A stretch of 64,000 nucleotides of DNA from Ruegeria profundi (GTDB lineage: Bacteria; Pseudomonadota; Alphaproteobacteria; Rhodobacterales; Rhodobacteraceae): positions 186,001-250,000 of the forward strand of contig NZ_LQBP01000002.1 of the NCBI RefSeq assembly GCF_001507545.1, written 5' to 3'. This document shows positions 1 to 8,100 of the stretch, piece after piece. The position numbers and the translations under genes are program-made. Each line of letters starts with the position of its first letter. Position 1 is the first letter of the stretch. Under the pieces are notes generated by a model. It saw only the letters and a program-made list of their open reading frames with translations, had not been told where the DNA came from and ran no database searches.

Positions 1-2
1 AG

Positions 3-989
3 GCCGCGCAAAAGCTGAATGTGCGCTATGTCGCTCGTGGCAGCGTGCGCCGTTCGGCCAGTCGCATCCGAATCACCGCAGAACTGGTCGATGCCAGCAC
101 TGAGCGGACGATCTGGGGCGAACGGTTTGACCGCAAAATTGACGATATTTTTGATATTTTGGACGAGGTGACGGAATGCATAGTTGCCGCAACTGCAGTG
201 ATGATCGAGTCACATGAAAAGCAACGGATGATCCAGTCGGCTCCATCCGACCTTGAGGCATATGGCTCTGTCCTTCAGGGTCAACACCACATTTTCAAAT
301 ACACAAGAAACGATAACCGAAAGGCGCAGGATTTCTACAAAAACGCGCTTGAACGAGATGAAGGTTATGCGCGCGCTGCAGCCGCTCTGTCACGCACGCT
401 GAACATCGATTGGCGCTATTCCTGGACCGAGGACCCCTCGGACGCCCTCAACCAAGCCTTGACCTTTGCACAACGTGCGATCGAACTCGATCCGACCGAT
501 GCACGTGGTTTTGGAGAGTTGGGCTATGTGCACCTTTACCGCAAGGAACATGACGCCGCGATTCAATCGTACCAGCGGGCTTTGGCGTTGAACCCGAATG
601 ACGCGGACATGCATTCGGACTTTGCTGATGCTTTGGCGCATTCCGGAGACAACGAAACGGCGATCACGCATATCCAGCAGGCGATGCGCCTGAACCCGTA
701 TTTCCCTGACCAGTACCTGTGGCATCTGGGCGGTGCGTATTACAATTTGCGCCGGTACGAAGACGTGATTGAAACCGTCAACAAAATGAACAACCCGACC
801 GAAGGTCAGCGGATGTTGGCTGCCAGTTACGCGCAGCTTGGTCAAACAGAGCTGGCCCGGCAGATCGCAGAGAAACACCGGGCTGTGCACCCCAATTTCT
901 CGCTCAAACGGTGGGGTTCGGTTCTGCCCGACCGGCTCGAGGAAGACACCCAGCACTTTGTCGAAGGTTTGAAAAAGGCCGGATTCTGA
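3..989 (+). CDS. C-terminal part of adenylate/guanylate cyclase-type TPR protein (5' partial)
   Basis: The frame is open from the first bases of the window, so the true start lies upstream and only about 328 C-terminal residues are visible. The first 55 or so carry the block RYVARGSVRR, RITAELVDAST, IWGERFDR, DDIFDILDEV. In alphaproteobacteria this block follows the catalytic domain of class III cyclases or the DNA-binding domain of related HTH-TPR regulators. Roughly residues 105-270 hold tetratricopeptide units, clearest at AIELDP, ALALNP and AMRLNP, which normally mediate protein contacts. The catalytic or DNA-binding domain is outside the window, so cyclase identity is a family inference. 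The gene converges on the minus-strand operon ending at 1050, and a bidirectional terminator lies between them. Confidence 0.8.
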   Translation, partial: AAQKLNVRYVARGSVRRSASRIRITAELVDASTERTIWGERFDRKIDDIFDILDEVTECIVAATAVMIESHEKQRMIQSAPSDLEAYGSVLQGQHHIFKYTRNDNRKAQDFYKNALERDEGYARAAAALSRTLNIDWRYSWTEDPSDALNQALTFAQRAIELDPTDARGFGELGYVHLYRKEHDAAIQSYQRALALNPNDADMHSDFADALAHSGDNETAITHIQQAMRLNPYFPDQYLWHLGGAYYNLRRYEDVIETVNKMNNPTEGQRMLAASYAQLGQTELARQIAEKHRAVHPNFSLKRWGSVLPDRLEEDTQHFVEGLKKAGF

Positions 990-997
990 CAACCCAC

Positions 998-1033
998 AAA
1001 AAAAGGCGCGTCAATCGCGCGCCCGTTTCTTTT
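998..1033. terminator. bidirectional rho-independent terminator
   Basis: GGCGCG (1005-1010) pairs with CGCGCC (1018-1023) around a short loop. A run of seven A (998-1004) lies on the left and a T-rich stretch (1026-1033) on the right, so a U-tract follows the stem on either strand. It sits between the convergent ends of the TPR protein gene (989) and the SGAKV-repeat gene (1050). Confidence 0.7.
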
Positions 1034-1049
1034 GCTGCGAAGGCCGGGT

Positions 1050-1661
1050 TCAATCGCCACCGCGCGCCTTGGCACCGCTGACTTTTGCGCCGCTTACCTT
1101 AGCGCCACTGACTTTTGCACCGGAAACTTTTGCTCCGCTCACCTTGGCGCCCGAAACCTTGGCTCCGCTGATCGCCGGGCTATCGAAACCGAAATAGATA
1201 TCCAGCAAGACTTGCTCGAACTGACCGGTCATAACGTCCATACGCATTGTCTGGTCGGCTTTGTCATACCGCCATACCCTGATGTCGTCGGCCATTTGAT
1301 AATCCGCTGCTGCCACGCCGCCCAAGCCGGGCTCTTGCGGCGCTCGGGAGGCGTGATTGGGCGGTTCATTCGTTTTGGCGACTTCTTCTCCGATGCCATG
1401 CACCATAAAAATCACGGGCTCAGGCAAATCGTAGTAAGTGCCCTCAAACGCGAATCCGTAAATCTTTGCAAATCGAGGCTTATCATTACCCTGAACCGCA
1501 AACTGCTTATCCAAATGTTTGTTATCGCCCTTACCGCCTTTTGGAACGCGGTTGTAAGTCAAGTCTGATAGCTCACGTCCGTAAATCAGCACTTCAGAAA
1601 AACTGAGTAATGTCTCTGCCATAAACTCATCTCCCATCTGCGGGTTCAGCAGTTTGGTCAC
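1050..1661 (-). CDS. hypothetical protein with seven C-terminal SGAK(V) repeats; last gene of the ycaO-tfuA operon
   Basis: I do not recognise the first 160 or so of its 203 residues: a soluble-looking domain (for example FSEVLIYGRELSDL near the N-terminus, VIFMVHGIG in the middle) with no signal peptide or membrane segment. Residues 165-198 are seven perfect SGAK units, six followed by V, ending ARGGD. The register resembles pentapeptide repeats of the A(N/D)LSG type with K and V at the usual N and L positions. The GTG start at 1661 is chosen because a G-rich Shine-Dalgarno (GAGGGGGG) lies four bases upstream and the protease gene starts in nearly the same context; ATG at 1622 is the main alternative. 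It lies on the ycaO strand, about 107 bases after the protease gene. It could be the substrate of YcaO-TfuA, with the repeats as modified core, or a pentapeptide-repeat accessory protein. Both are inference. Confidence 0.75.
   Translation of the reverse strand: MTKLLNPQMGDEFMAETLLSFSEVLIYGRELSDLTYNRVPKGGKGDNKHLDKQFAVQGNDKPRFAKIYGFAFEGTYYDLPEPVIFMVHGIGEEVAKTNEPPNHASRAPQEPGLGGVAAADYQMADDIRVWRYDKADQTMRMDVMTGQFEQVLLDIYFGFDSPAISGAKVSGAKVSGAKVSGAKVSGAKVSGAKVSGAKARGGD
1068..1169 (-). repeat. seven tandem 15-base units encoding SGAK(V)
   Basis: Seven consecutive 15-base units encode S-G-A-K, followed by V in six and A in the last. The DNA units differ synonymously: valine uses GTT, GTG, GTC and GTA, and serine uses AGC, AGT, TCG and TCC. 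Perfect peptide identity with scrambled codons indicates selection on the peptide rather than recent slippage. Confidence 0.9.
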
Positions 1662-1768
1662 TGAACCCCCCCTCAATAAGACCCAGCTGTAAACCGGATC
1701 AGAAAATCCAAAAAATCATCCCGTTACTAGATGCCATGAAACCGCTTAAAAATAAAGATTTTTCCGTT

Positions 1769-3064
1769 TCAGTCGGGCACTTGCGTTCGGACCGAATTCG
1801 AATGGCTGTCCTCATTGGGGTCGGGCAGGCGCGGACCTGCCGTTGTCAGGCCGATATCGCGCATACGGAAGTTACCTTCGATAATGCGGCGAAAAGCGCC
1901 TCCTGTGACCTCCTGATCCACGGCAAGCAAAGCCTTTTCAACCCCGAAATAGCTGAGCATATCCGCGTCCAGCATTTCCCACGCATCTGCCAGATACGAC
2001 CCAAGGAAATCGCGCGCTTCAAGCAGCGCAATGCGGAATCCTTCAGGATTTTCGGCATAACGCTTGTCAAAAATGCCCTGCATGACGCGGCTGTAATCAG
2101 GCGAGCCTTCAAGCTGATCCGACAGGTCTTCTTCCTCGGCGGTGATCAGACCGTGCACCAGTAGCCGTTCGTGATAAATGTCGACAAACACATCGAACAT
2201 CGCGCCGGTCAAGGGCTCAGAGAGGTCATGCTCGCTGGACCATCCGGCGGCAAAATCCGAAAGTGGGCGATCATTGGCCGCAATGCGTATTTGGGCATTG
2301 TCTGAAAGCTCGGCAAATCGGCTAAGGCGATTGAACGTGTAGAGGTTCCCTCGCGTGTTTTCCAGCAGGGCGTCAATCACCGATCCGAAATGCAAAGACG
2401 CAAGCAGCGCCACCAGATCTGCTGCGGATTCATGAAACCCATAATATTCGCCCCCGGCATCTCCGTCTGTTGGCATCCCGATCACGCTGTAAACTATGGC
2501 GTGGCCGATCTCATGCGCGACGACATCGAAGTTCAGGCTATACGGTCGGTATTCGTTGCCGTGCTCATGTGTTCCCCCGGTTTCCAAAAACCCCCAACCG
2601 ATATGAGCGTTGTCGAGGCTGGGCAGAAGCGACAGTTCAAGACGGTCGAAGTCACGGGCGAAATGCCATGGGATCGGGCGGTCAAAATATCCCTGCCAGA
2701 CATCCATCGTGAAATGCGCAGAGCCAAACAGATGCGCGGCCTCAAAGGCGGGGTCTGTCGGGTCGATATGGATAAAATTACCGAACTCATCCGGCATGGC
2801 GGGGGGCTGGATATAGCCATCCCAAGGCGGCAGATACATTCCCGGGCCACCCGGTCCCGGCACGATCGCGCCATAGGGTGTCGATTTGCCAACGGGGTTG
2901 ACCGTGTACATTCGCGGCCCCGATGGCCCCGGCCCGATACTGCCCTGTGGTGCCGAGATTTCGACCAATTCCAACGGGGCATCCGGTTCCAAAAAGGGCG
3001 ATTGCGGGTAAAGCAAGAACCGGGTTCCGGGTTCTTCCTGTTCGATTTGTTCGGGGTTAGTCAC
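1769..3064 (-). CDS. HEXXH zinc metalloprotease-like protein (gluzincin type) in the ycaO-tfuA operon
   Basis: A 431-residue protein with a zincin site: VVAHEIGHAIV places HEIGH at residues 184-188, and GFHESAADL supplies a likely third ligand at E212, the gluzincin arrangement seen in thermolysin-like (M4) peptidases. No signal peptide or thermolysin propeptide is visible, so it may act in the cytoplasm. The N-terminal region is rich in Gly and Pro and contains a 13-residue motif twice (residues 41-53 and 65-77, pattern G-x-I-x-PGP-x-GP-x-MY). The GTG start at 3064 is preceded by GGGAGGG and gives MTNPEQ. It begins 41 bases after tfuA and precedes the SGAKV-repeat gene on the same strand. 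In a RiPP-like system it could cleave a leader; alternatively it may itself be the modified protein. Its substrate is unknown. Confidence 0.85.
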   Translation of the reverse strand: MTNPEQIEQEEPGTRFLLYPQSPFLEPDAPLELVEISAPQGSIGPGPSGPRMYTVNPVGKSTPYGAIVPGPGGPGMYLPPWDGYIQPPAMPDEFGNFIHIDPTDPAFEAAHLFGSAHFTMDVWQGYFDRPIPWHFARDFDRLELSLLPSLDNAHIGWGFLETGGTHEHGNEYRPYSLNFDVVAHEIGHAIVYSVIGMPTDGDAGGEYYGFHESAADLVALLASLHFGSVIDALLENTRGNLYTFNRLSRFAELSDNAQIRIAANDRPLSDFAAGWSSEHDLSEPLTGAMFDVFVDIYHERLLVHGLITAEEEDLSDQLEGSPDYSRVMQGIFDKRYAENPEGFRIALLEARDFLGSYLADAWEMLDADMLSYFGVEKALLAVDQEVTGGAFRRIIEGNFRMRDIGLTTAGPRLPDPNEDSHSNSVRTQVPD

Positions 3065-3105
3065 TGAACACCCTCCCGTTGCGTGCCCGTTAAAATCCCT
3101 TGCCC

Positions 3106-4416
3106 TTATTCTGCGGCTCCGGCATCGACACCTTTGTTAGAATACAAAAACTCTGCTTCTATCAGTTCAAACAAGGCGTCGCGCCCAGCCAAACCGAGCG
3201 CTTGCGCGTATGCGTCCAAATCATCGGGCACTTCTTGGTCAAGACGATATTCAAAGTACCACATCAGCGCACGAAGACGATCCACCCCCGGCGACCCAAT
3301 CGGACGTACTGAGCCTTGCTTGCTGGCGGCACGATCCCGCAAGTTTGAGTATTGGCCTGTCCGGCGTAACTCTGACAAGAGTTGCTTCTCGAGTTGACCC
3401 GTTCGCGACGCGACAGCGGCCTCGACCCGCGCGGTGTCGGCAAGCATCTCCTCATAGCTTTCGGGGTTCAGGTCGTTTGCCTTGATCCAGCCCATCAGAT
3501 CTGATCGCCGCGACAGACCTGTATCCGCTCTGTGATCGGTCATCAACCGGACCAAATCGTCGCGCGTCGGAGTATATTGGCACCTAGCCGCATCCTCGCG
3601 CGCAAGCACAGCCAGGGCCGCGCGATCCCGGTATCGGGCGTACAGCTCGGGGTTTAGTCGCAACTCGTCAATTACCGATTGGTCAGAGTCCGGCTCACCG
3701 GCATCCACCCGTGCACGCAACTCTTTCCACATCAGTGTTGGTTCGGTGCGCGTTGGTTTTGGAAGGGGCAGGGGGGAGGTACTCAGATGGTCGGCCATTC
3801 GCGTCAACATTGCACGGGCATCCTCGGCCTTGGCGTCGATACGACCAGTAGGCAACCAATCACGGAATTCCGCCACGCCCGGCAAGTCCTTTACCATTGC
3901 GATAATCTCGGCCCAGATACGCTGGCGGTACTGTATCGTTTTGGCTGTGCGCAATATCTCTGCGGCCGTATTAGCTGGCAATAGCCCCGACACTTGCGCC
4001 TGTGCCACCGTCGCACGGATCGATACCATCGGTTCGCTAAGCGGCTGGAATCCCAGCTCGGCGGGGCTGTGCAATACCGCGACCTCGTCATCATCCTGTA
4101 GAACGCCGGTGTGGTAATCTTCGAAGATGCGCCCAACTCCGATCATCCCGAAATCGGCCAGTTCAGCGGCGCGCAGGGCACCCATGCTGGCGCTGCCAAA
4201 AACAGGTATTTCTTGCTCTATGGCCCATAGAATTTCCTTGTGCCAAACCGATGGGACGCCTTCGAAATACCCGTCTATGATCCCAATGGCGGACGGGTTT
4301 TGCTGAGCTATGCGGTACACATCACCCTGCCGGACGGGTGGCAGAATAGTCGCGTCCAGATGGCCTGCTACAGTTTCGGGCGAAAGTGTTGGGCCCACGA
4401 AAACCACAGCAGTCAT
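3106..4416 (-). CDS. tfuA: TfuA domain protein, YcaO partner
   Basis: A TfuA-family protein of 436 residues. The N-terminal third has the family pattern: VVFVGPTLS at the start, PPVRQGDVY near residues 26-34, GIIDGYFEGVPSVWHKEI near 45-62 and PVFGSASMGALRAAEL near 71-86. The remaining 250 or so residues are a helical extension, as in the long proteobacterial TfuA proteins. TfuA was first named from trifolitoxin production in Rhizobium. In archaea TfuA works with YcaO to install thioglycine in methyl-coenzyme M reductase, probably supplying sulfur, and in other bacteria YcaO-TfuA pairs make thioamidated peptides. Its ATG overlaps the ycaO stop by four bases (ATGA), so the two are translationally coupled. 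The target here is not known. Confidence 0.93.
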   Translation of the reverse strand: MTAVVFVGPTLSPETVAGHLDATILPPVRQGDVYRIAQQNPSAIGIIDGYFEGVPSVWHKEILWAIEQEIPVFGSASMGALRAAELADFGMIGVGRIFEDYHTGVLQDDDEVAVLHSPAELGFQPLSEPMVSIRATVAQAQVSGLLPANTAAEILRTAKTIQYRQRIWAEIIAMVKDLPGVAEFRDWLPTGRIDAKAEDARAMLTRMADHLSTSPLPLPKPTRTEPTLMWKELRARVDAGEPDSDQSVIDELRLNPELYARYRDRAALAVLAREDAARCQYTPTRDDLVRLMTDHRADTGLSRRSDLMGWIKANDLNPESYEEMLADTARVEAAVASRTGQLEKQLLSELRRTGQYSNLRDRAASKQGSVRPIGSPGVDRLRALMWYFEYRLDQEVPDDLDAYAQALGLAGRDALFELIEAEFLYSNKGVDAGAAE

Positions 4417-5618
4417 GCCAGACCTTCCAGAATACGCAGCGCCCGCGGGCCGGGGACATAGTCCGGATCATCATGCGGTGCCTCAAGCCCGGGAATAACG
4501 GCCCGGACCACGGCGACGTCGTATTCCGGGCGCGATAGATCAACTGTCACAACTTGCGAAAGATTCGCTGAGGAAAGGCGCTCCAGTATCAGACCCAGGT
4601 CACTTTCAAAGGTCTCGGTCACGTGCGATGGGCAATCGCGAAAGTTTTGATCAGCTTGGGTGCTTTCAATCAGATCACGGACATAACGGCCCCGTTCCAT
4701 TTTGGCCTGATCAGTGAATTCTTTGGGGTCGAGATCGTCCCGCGCGCCCGAGATATAGGTGAGCCGCGTCTGCGCTGCCTCCGTCAAGGCCCGTAGCAAG
4801 GCGATGGCCCGATCCGGGTGGCAACCATCCCCGATGCCAATATGGCCGAATTGTCCACCGCCCTCGCAAATCACGCAGCGAAAGCTGGCGATGCTGATAT
4901 CCGATGTCGTGTTCCAAAGCCCAATCTCCAACCCGGCTGCGGCCATCATTTCCATGGCCTTTTGGCAACGCGGATCATCAACGCTCGCCGGATCAAGACG
5001 CGATTGTTCCGCGCGATGATGCCAGAGCGTTGTCGCATCCCGTTCGATCAGTTCACAGATGGCATGGCAGCTAGCCTCAGTCAGGTTGTTCCCCGAGGCC
5101 AATCCGTTGGTCGTGCGGGGGAAGGCCGACTGACCGCCAACCGGAGCGCTGGTATAGTCGGTATCGACCATTTCAAGCGGAACCCAGCACGCCGACCCTG
5201 CGCACAGATCGTGCCCCTGTACCCACAACATATTGGCATGCGGATCAAACTGCCGACCTGTCACACGCGGCAGTCCTGCTACGTCAACTACGGTCGTATC
5301 CTCGGAAAGCTCGGCATATCTGGCGAGGCGCTGCGGTAGCCGTACGCGTTCTGCATGCCACGACTCGATTGCCTCCATCACGCCCGAGGCTTCAGCGGCG
5401 CGCAGGGACAGGCCCTTACCCAAAGAAACCGCAACCGACCGGGAATTGGGTCGGGCGACCATCACCGTCGGTAATCCGATCCGATCCAGACCGGTCAGAT
5501 TGGCAATACGTGTGATGCCCATTTCCTTCAGAAACGGTTTTACGATTTCCAATGTCTGCTCGGGATCGCGCAACCGATGCGTGTCCAGCACGTATTGCTT
5601 TTGCGATCCATCGGGCAT
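4413..5618 (-). CDS. ycaO: YcaO domain ATP-dependent cyclodehydratase/thioamidation enzyme
   Basis: A 401-residue stand-alone YcaO protein. It has the ATP- and Mg-binding signatures: S78-GVM-E82-AI-E85 with E90 downstream, NGLASGNNLTEA followed by ICELIERD (residues 171-194), and GDGCHPDRAIALLRAL with EAAQTR (263-285). YcaO enzymes phosphorylate a backbone amide to let a nucleophile attack: Cys, Ser or Thr side chains give azolines, and sulfide gives thioamides. The adjacent TfuA and the absence of an E1-like or ocin-ThiF partner point to thioamide formation. The C-terminus lacks the PxPxP tail of azoline-forming YcaOs. The start at 5618 has only a modest ribosome site (AAGG). It is the first gene of the operon, so its promoter should lie in 5619-6106. 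Confidence 0.93.
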   Translation of the reverse strand: MPDGSQKQYVLDTHRLRDPEQTLEIVKPFLKEMGITRIANLTGLDRIGLPTVMVARPNSRSVAVSLGKGLSLRAAEASGVMEAIESWHAERVRLPQRLARYAELSEDTTVVDVAGLPRVTGRQFDPHANMLWVQGHDLCAGSACWVPLEMVDTDYTSAPVGGQSAFPRTTNGLASGNNLTEASCHAICELIERDATTLWHHRAEQSRLDPASVDDPRCQKAMEMMAAAGLEIGLWNTTSDISIASFRCVICEGGGQFGHIGIGDGCHPDRAIALLRALTEAAQTRLTYISGARDDLDPKEFTDQAKMERGRYVRDLIESTQADQNFRDCPSHVTETFESDLGLILERLSSANLSQVVTVDLSRPEYDVAVVRAVIPGLEAPHDDPDYVPGPRALRILEGLA

Positions 5619-6106
5619 GCTACGGGCCTTGTGAATTAATAATTGATCCCGACGTGAAAATACTATCGCCGGTTCAGTCTGTTAGCGTTCAAGATGATGG
5701 AACATACCCGTTTGGTCAACTGTTGCGGTATTCAGCTTGGCGACCTCTGGACGTTCTGCGCGTCGCAACAAGACCGTTTCTTTTTCAGATTGGGCGAAGG
5801 TCTACTGTCCGATTTCGACTTCTGCGTGCTGCTGATTAGCATGTTCCACACATATTAAAGAGATACGCCTTCAAAAAATTAACATAATCTTCCTTATGAG
5901 CAAAAATTTGAAGCAGCAATTCCAAAATCTCAGCCATGAACAATACAGCAGTGTCACTCTGGTCTGTAATTGTAACATGCAGAGAAATCGAGCGTGGGAT
6001 GGGCGATCGCCTAAAGGTAAACGTCGAAATACATTCCAGAGCCAGCGAAATACCCTTGTTGATTGCTCCGGTTTGGCTGGATCAGCCAGTCAGACGTCAG
6101 TCACAT
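5619..6106. other. intergenic region between arcC and ycaO
   Basis: 488 bases that should hold the promoter of the ycaO operon and the end of the arc transcript. The 5820-5900 part is AT-rich. I see no convincing -35/-10 pair, strong hairpin or coding sequence. Plus-strand reading frames from ATG at 5896 and 5936 lack Shine-Dalgarno sites and run into the end of arcC. A minus-strand frame of 36 codons from near 5842 is also unconvincing, so no short precursor-peptide gene can be supported here. Confidence 0.5.
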
Positions 6107-7045
6107 CTAATGAAACTGAGTATCTCCTGCATTGTTGGACACAGTCGTCCCTTTTTCTCCATTCACCGCCGCGGGCACATCGGCCAACGAACAGATGATG
6201 GCGCGGCCTCCGGTAGCCCTTGCAAAATCTTGTGCCGCCTGAACCTTTGGACCCATGGAACCTGCCGGGAAATCAAATGCGTCAAGTGCATCAGGCGTGA
6301 TGGATTTGATGCCTTTTTGATCAGGTGTCCCCCAATCCAGATAAACCGCGTCAGTATCTGTGGCGATGACAAAAAAGTCGGCTTTGAGGTTTTGGGCAAG
6401 CAGGCAAGATGCAAAATCCTTGTCTATAACGGCTTCGACACCCACCAGTTTTCGTTCACCACCTTTTTCGTACATCGTCGGAATCCCACCACCACCGGCG
6501 GCAATCACCGTCGCACCTTTTTCCAGGATCCAGCGGATCGGTTCGATTTGAAAAATGCGTTTCGGTTTTGGTGAAGGCACCACACGGCGCCAGTAGTCTC
6601 CGTCCGGCTTTACGGTCCAGCCTTTTTCGGCTGCTTCTTTCTTGGCTTCGGCTTCGGAATAAACCTGGCCAATAAACTTGGTCGGGTTGTCAAAGGCAGG
6701 ATCGTCCGGGTCGACCTCGATCATTGTCAGCAAAGTGGCAATATGATGCTCGAATGGCAGGATGTTGCCCAGTTCCTGTTCGACCATGTAACCGATCATA
6801 CCCATCGTTTCACCGACAAGCACGTCAAGCGGGTATTCCTTGATATCAGTATACATGATTTCCTGAAGGGCCAGCATCCCGACCTGCGGCCCGTTCCCGT
6901 GGGTGATGACGGTCTCATGCGCTTCGCATAGGGGGGCAAGGGCCTGGGCGGCAATCCTAGCGTTCTTGCGCTGATTGTCCGCTGTCATTTCCTCACCCCG
7001 CTTGAGAAGCGCGTTGCCGCCCAGTGCTACAACAACGCGTCCCAT
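6107..7045 (-). CDS. arcC: carbamate kinase
   Basis: A cytoplasmic amino-acid-kinase-fold enzyme that makes ATP from carbamoyl phosphate and ADP, the energy-yielding last step of the arginine deiminase pathway. The 312-residue length is normal for the family. Family motifs are [10 protein letters not shown] at the start, [11 protein letters not shown] near residue 49 and [11 protein letters not shown] near 180. It is the last gene of the arc operon, three bases after arcB, with ATG at 7045. Context (arcA, arcB and two carriers upstream) makes the catabolic role firm. Confidence 0.97.
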   Translation of the reverse strand: MGRVVVALGGNALLKRGEEMTADNQRKNARIAAQALAPLCEAHETVITHGNGPQVGMLALQEIMYTDIKEYPLDVLVGETMGMIGYMVEQELGNILPFEHHIATLLTMIEVDPDDPAFDNPTKFIGQVYSEAEAKKEAAEKGWTVKPDGDYWRRVVPSPKPKRIFQIEPIRWILEKGATVIAAGGGGIPTMYEKGGERKLVGVEAVIDKDFASCLLAQNLKADFFVIATDTDAVYLDWGTPDQKGIKSITPDALDAFDFPAGSMGPKVQAAQDFARATGGRAIICSLADVPAAVNGEKGTTVSNNAGDTQFH

Positions 7046-7048
7046 GGA

Positions 7049-8047
7049 TCAGGCTCCAAGTGTGGCGACAAGGATCGCCTTGATGGTATGCATCCGATTT
7101 TCAGCTTGTTCAAAGGCTATGTTCATGTCGCTTTCAAAAACCTCCTCGGTCACTTCCATTTCCGAGATGCCGAATTGCTCATGGATGTCCTGACCCACCT
7201 TCGTCTCAAGGTTATGGAATGCAGGCAGGCAATGCATGAACTTGACGTTGGGGTTGCCGGACTTTTTCATCAGATCCATATTGACCTGATACGGGCTCAG
7301 CAATTTGATGCGCTCGGCCCAGACTTCTTTAGCTTCACCCATCGACACCCAGACATCAGTGTGGATGAAATCCGCGCCCTCAACCGCCGACGTGTCGTCG
7401 GTGATGGTTACGCGTGCTCCGGATTTTTCGGCTCTCTTCATCGCCAGTTCACGCACATCATCATGGGGCTGTGTTTCCTTCGGCGAAATCATGCGAACAT
7501 CACACCCCATCAACGCGCCCAGCATCAGCAACGAGTTGCCCATGTTAGAGCGGCAATCACCGGAATAGGCGTAGACGATATCCTTGCGTGGTTTATCCGC
7601 GTGCTCGATCATGGTCAGCATGTCGGCCAGCATCTGCGTCGGATGCCAATCATCGGTCAAGCCATTATACACGGGTACGCCAGAGTATTCAGAAAGCTCC
7701 TCGACCATTTTCTGTCCAGCACCGCGGAACTCGATCCCGTCGAACATGCGTCCAAGCACACGGGCTGTATCCTTCATGGATTCCTTGTGGCCGATCTGCG
7801 ACCCCGACGGATCAAGATATGTAATGTTCGCGCCTTGGTCATAGGCAGCTACCTCGAAAGCACACCGGGTACGGGTCGAGGTTTTCTCGAATATCAGGCA
7901 GATGTTCTTACCGTTCAACGACGGCTGTTCGGCTCGGGCGTATTTCGCGCGTTTCAGGTCGCGGGCCAAATCCAGAAGGTACAACATTTCACGTTGGCTG
8001 AAGTCCGCGATTTTCAAATAGCTGCGGCCCTTTAGATTGAATGCCAT
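7049..8047 (-). CDS. arcB: ornithine carbamoyltransferase (catabolic)
   Basis: Splits citrulline with phosphate into ornithine and carbamoyl phosphate in the arginine deiminase pathway. Signature motifs are [15 protein letters not shown] (carbamoyl phosphate binding), [12 protein letters not shown] and FMHCLPAFH (catalytic Cys and ornithine site). The frame stays open to 8140, but ATG at 8047 ([10 protein letters not shown]) is preceded by AGGGAG and gives 332 residues, the family length. The same chemistry run backwards is anabolic ArgF; the position between arcA and arcC argues for the catabolic enzyme. Confidence 0.95.
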   Translation of the reverse strand: MAFNLKGRSYLKIADFSQREMLYLLDLARDLKRAKYARAEQPSLNGKNICLIFEKTSTRTRCAFEVAAYDQGANITYLDPSGSQIGHKESMKDTARVLGRMFDGIEFRGAGQKMVEELSEYSGVPVYNGLTDDWHPTQMLADMLTMIEHADKPRKDIVYAYSGDCRSNMGNSLLMLGALMGCDVRMISPKETQPHDDVRELAMKRAEKSGARVTITDDTSAVEGADFIHTDVWVSMGEAKEVWAERIKLLSPYQVNMDLMKKSGNPNVKFMHCLPAFHNLETKVGQDIHEQFGISEMEVTEEVFESDMNIAFEQAENRMHTIKAILVATLGA

Positions 8048-8100
8048 TTTATTTCTCCCTATCGAAAAAGGTGACGCACAAACTGGCGCCGAATTGAAAT

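Noticed and set aside
1068-1169. SGAKV array as a simple DNA slippage repeat or CRISPR-like array
   Set aside because: Units vary at synonymous positions and there are no spacers; it is a coding repeat.
6074-6088. TGGCTG-CAGCCA hairpin as arc operon terminator
   Set aside because: Six-pair stem with no U-tract on the minus strand.
5896-6198. Plus-strand 100-codon frame near ycaO, considered as a Cys-containing precursor peptide (and the overlapping frame from 5936)
   Set aside because: No Shine-Dalgarno site; both frames run into the 3' end of arcC in antisense and show no leader/core pattern.
7088-8035. Plus-strand open frame (315 codons) across arcB
   Set aside because: Antisense shadow of a clear ornithine carbamoyltransferase gene.
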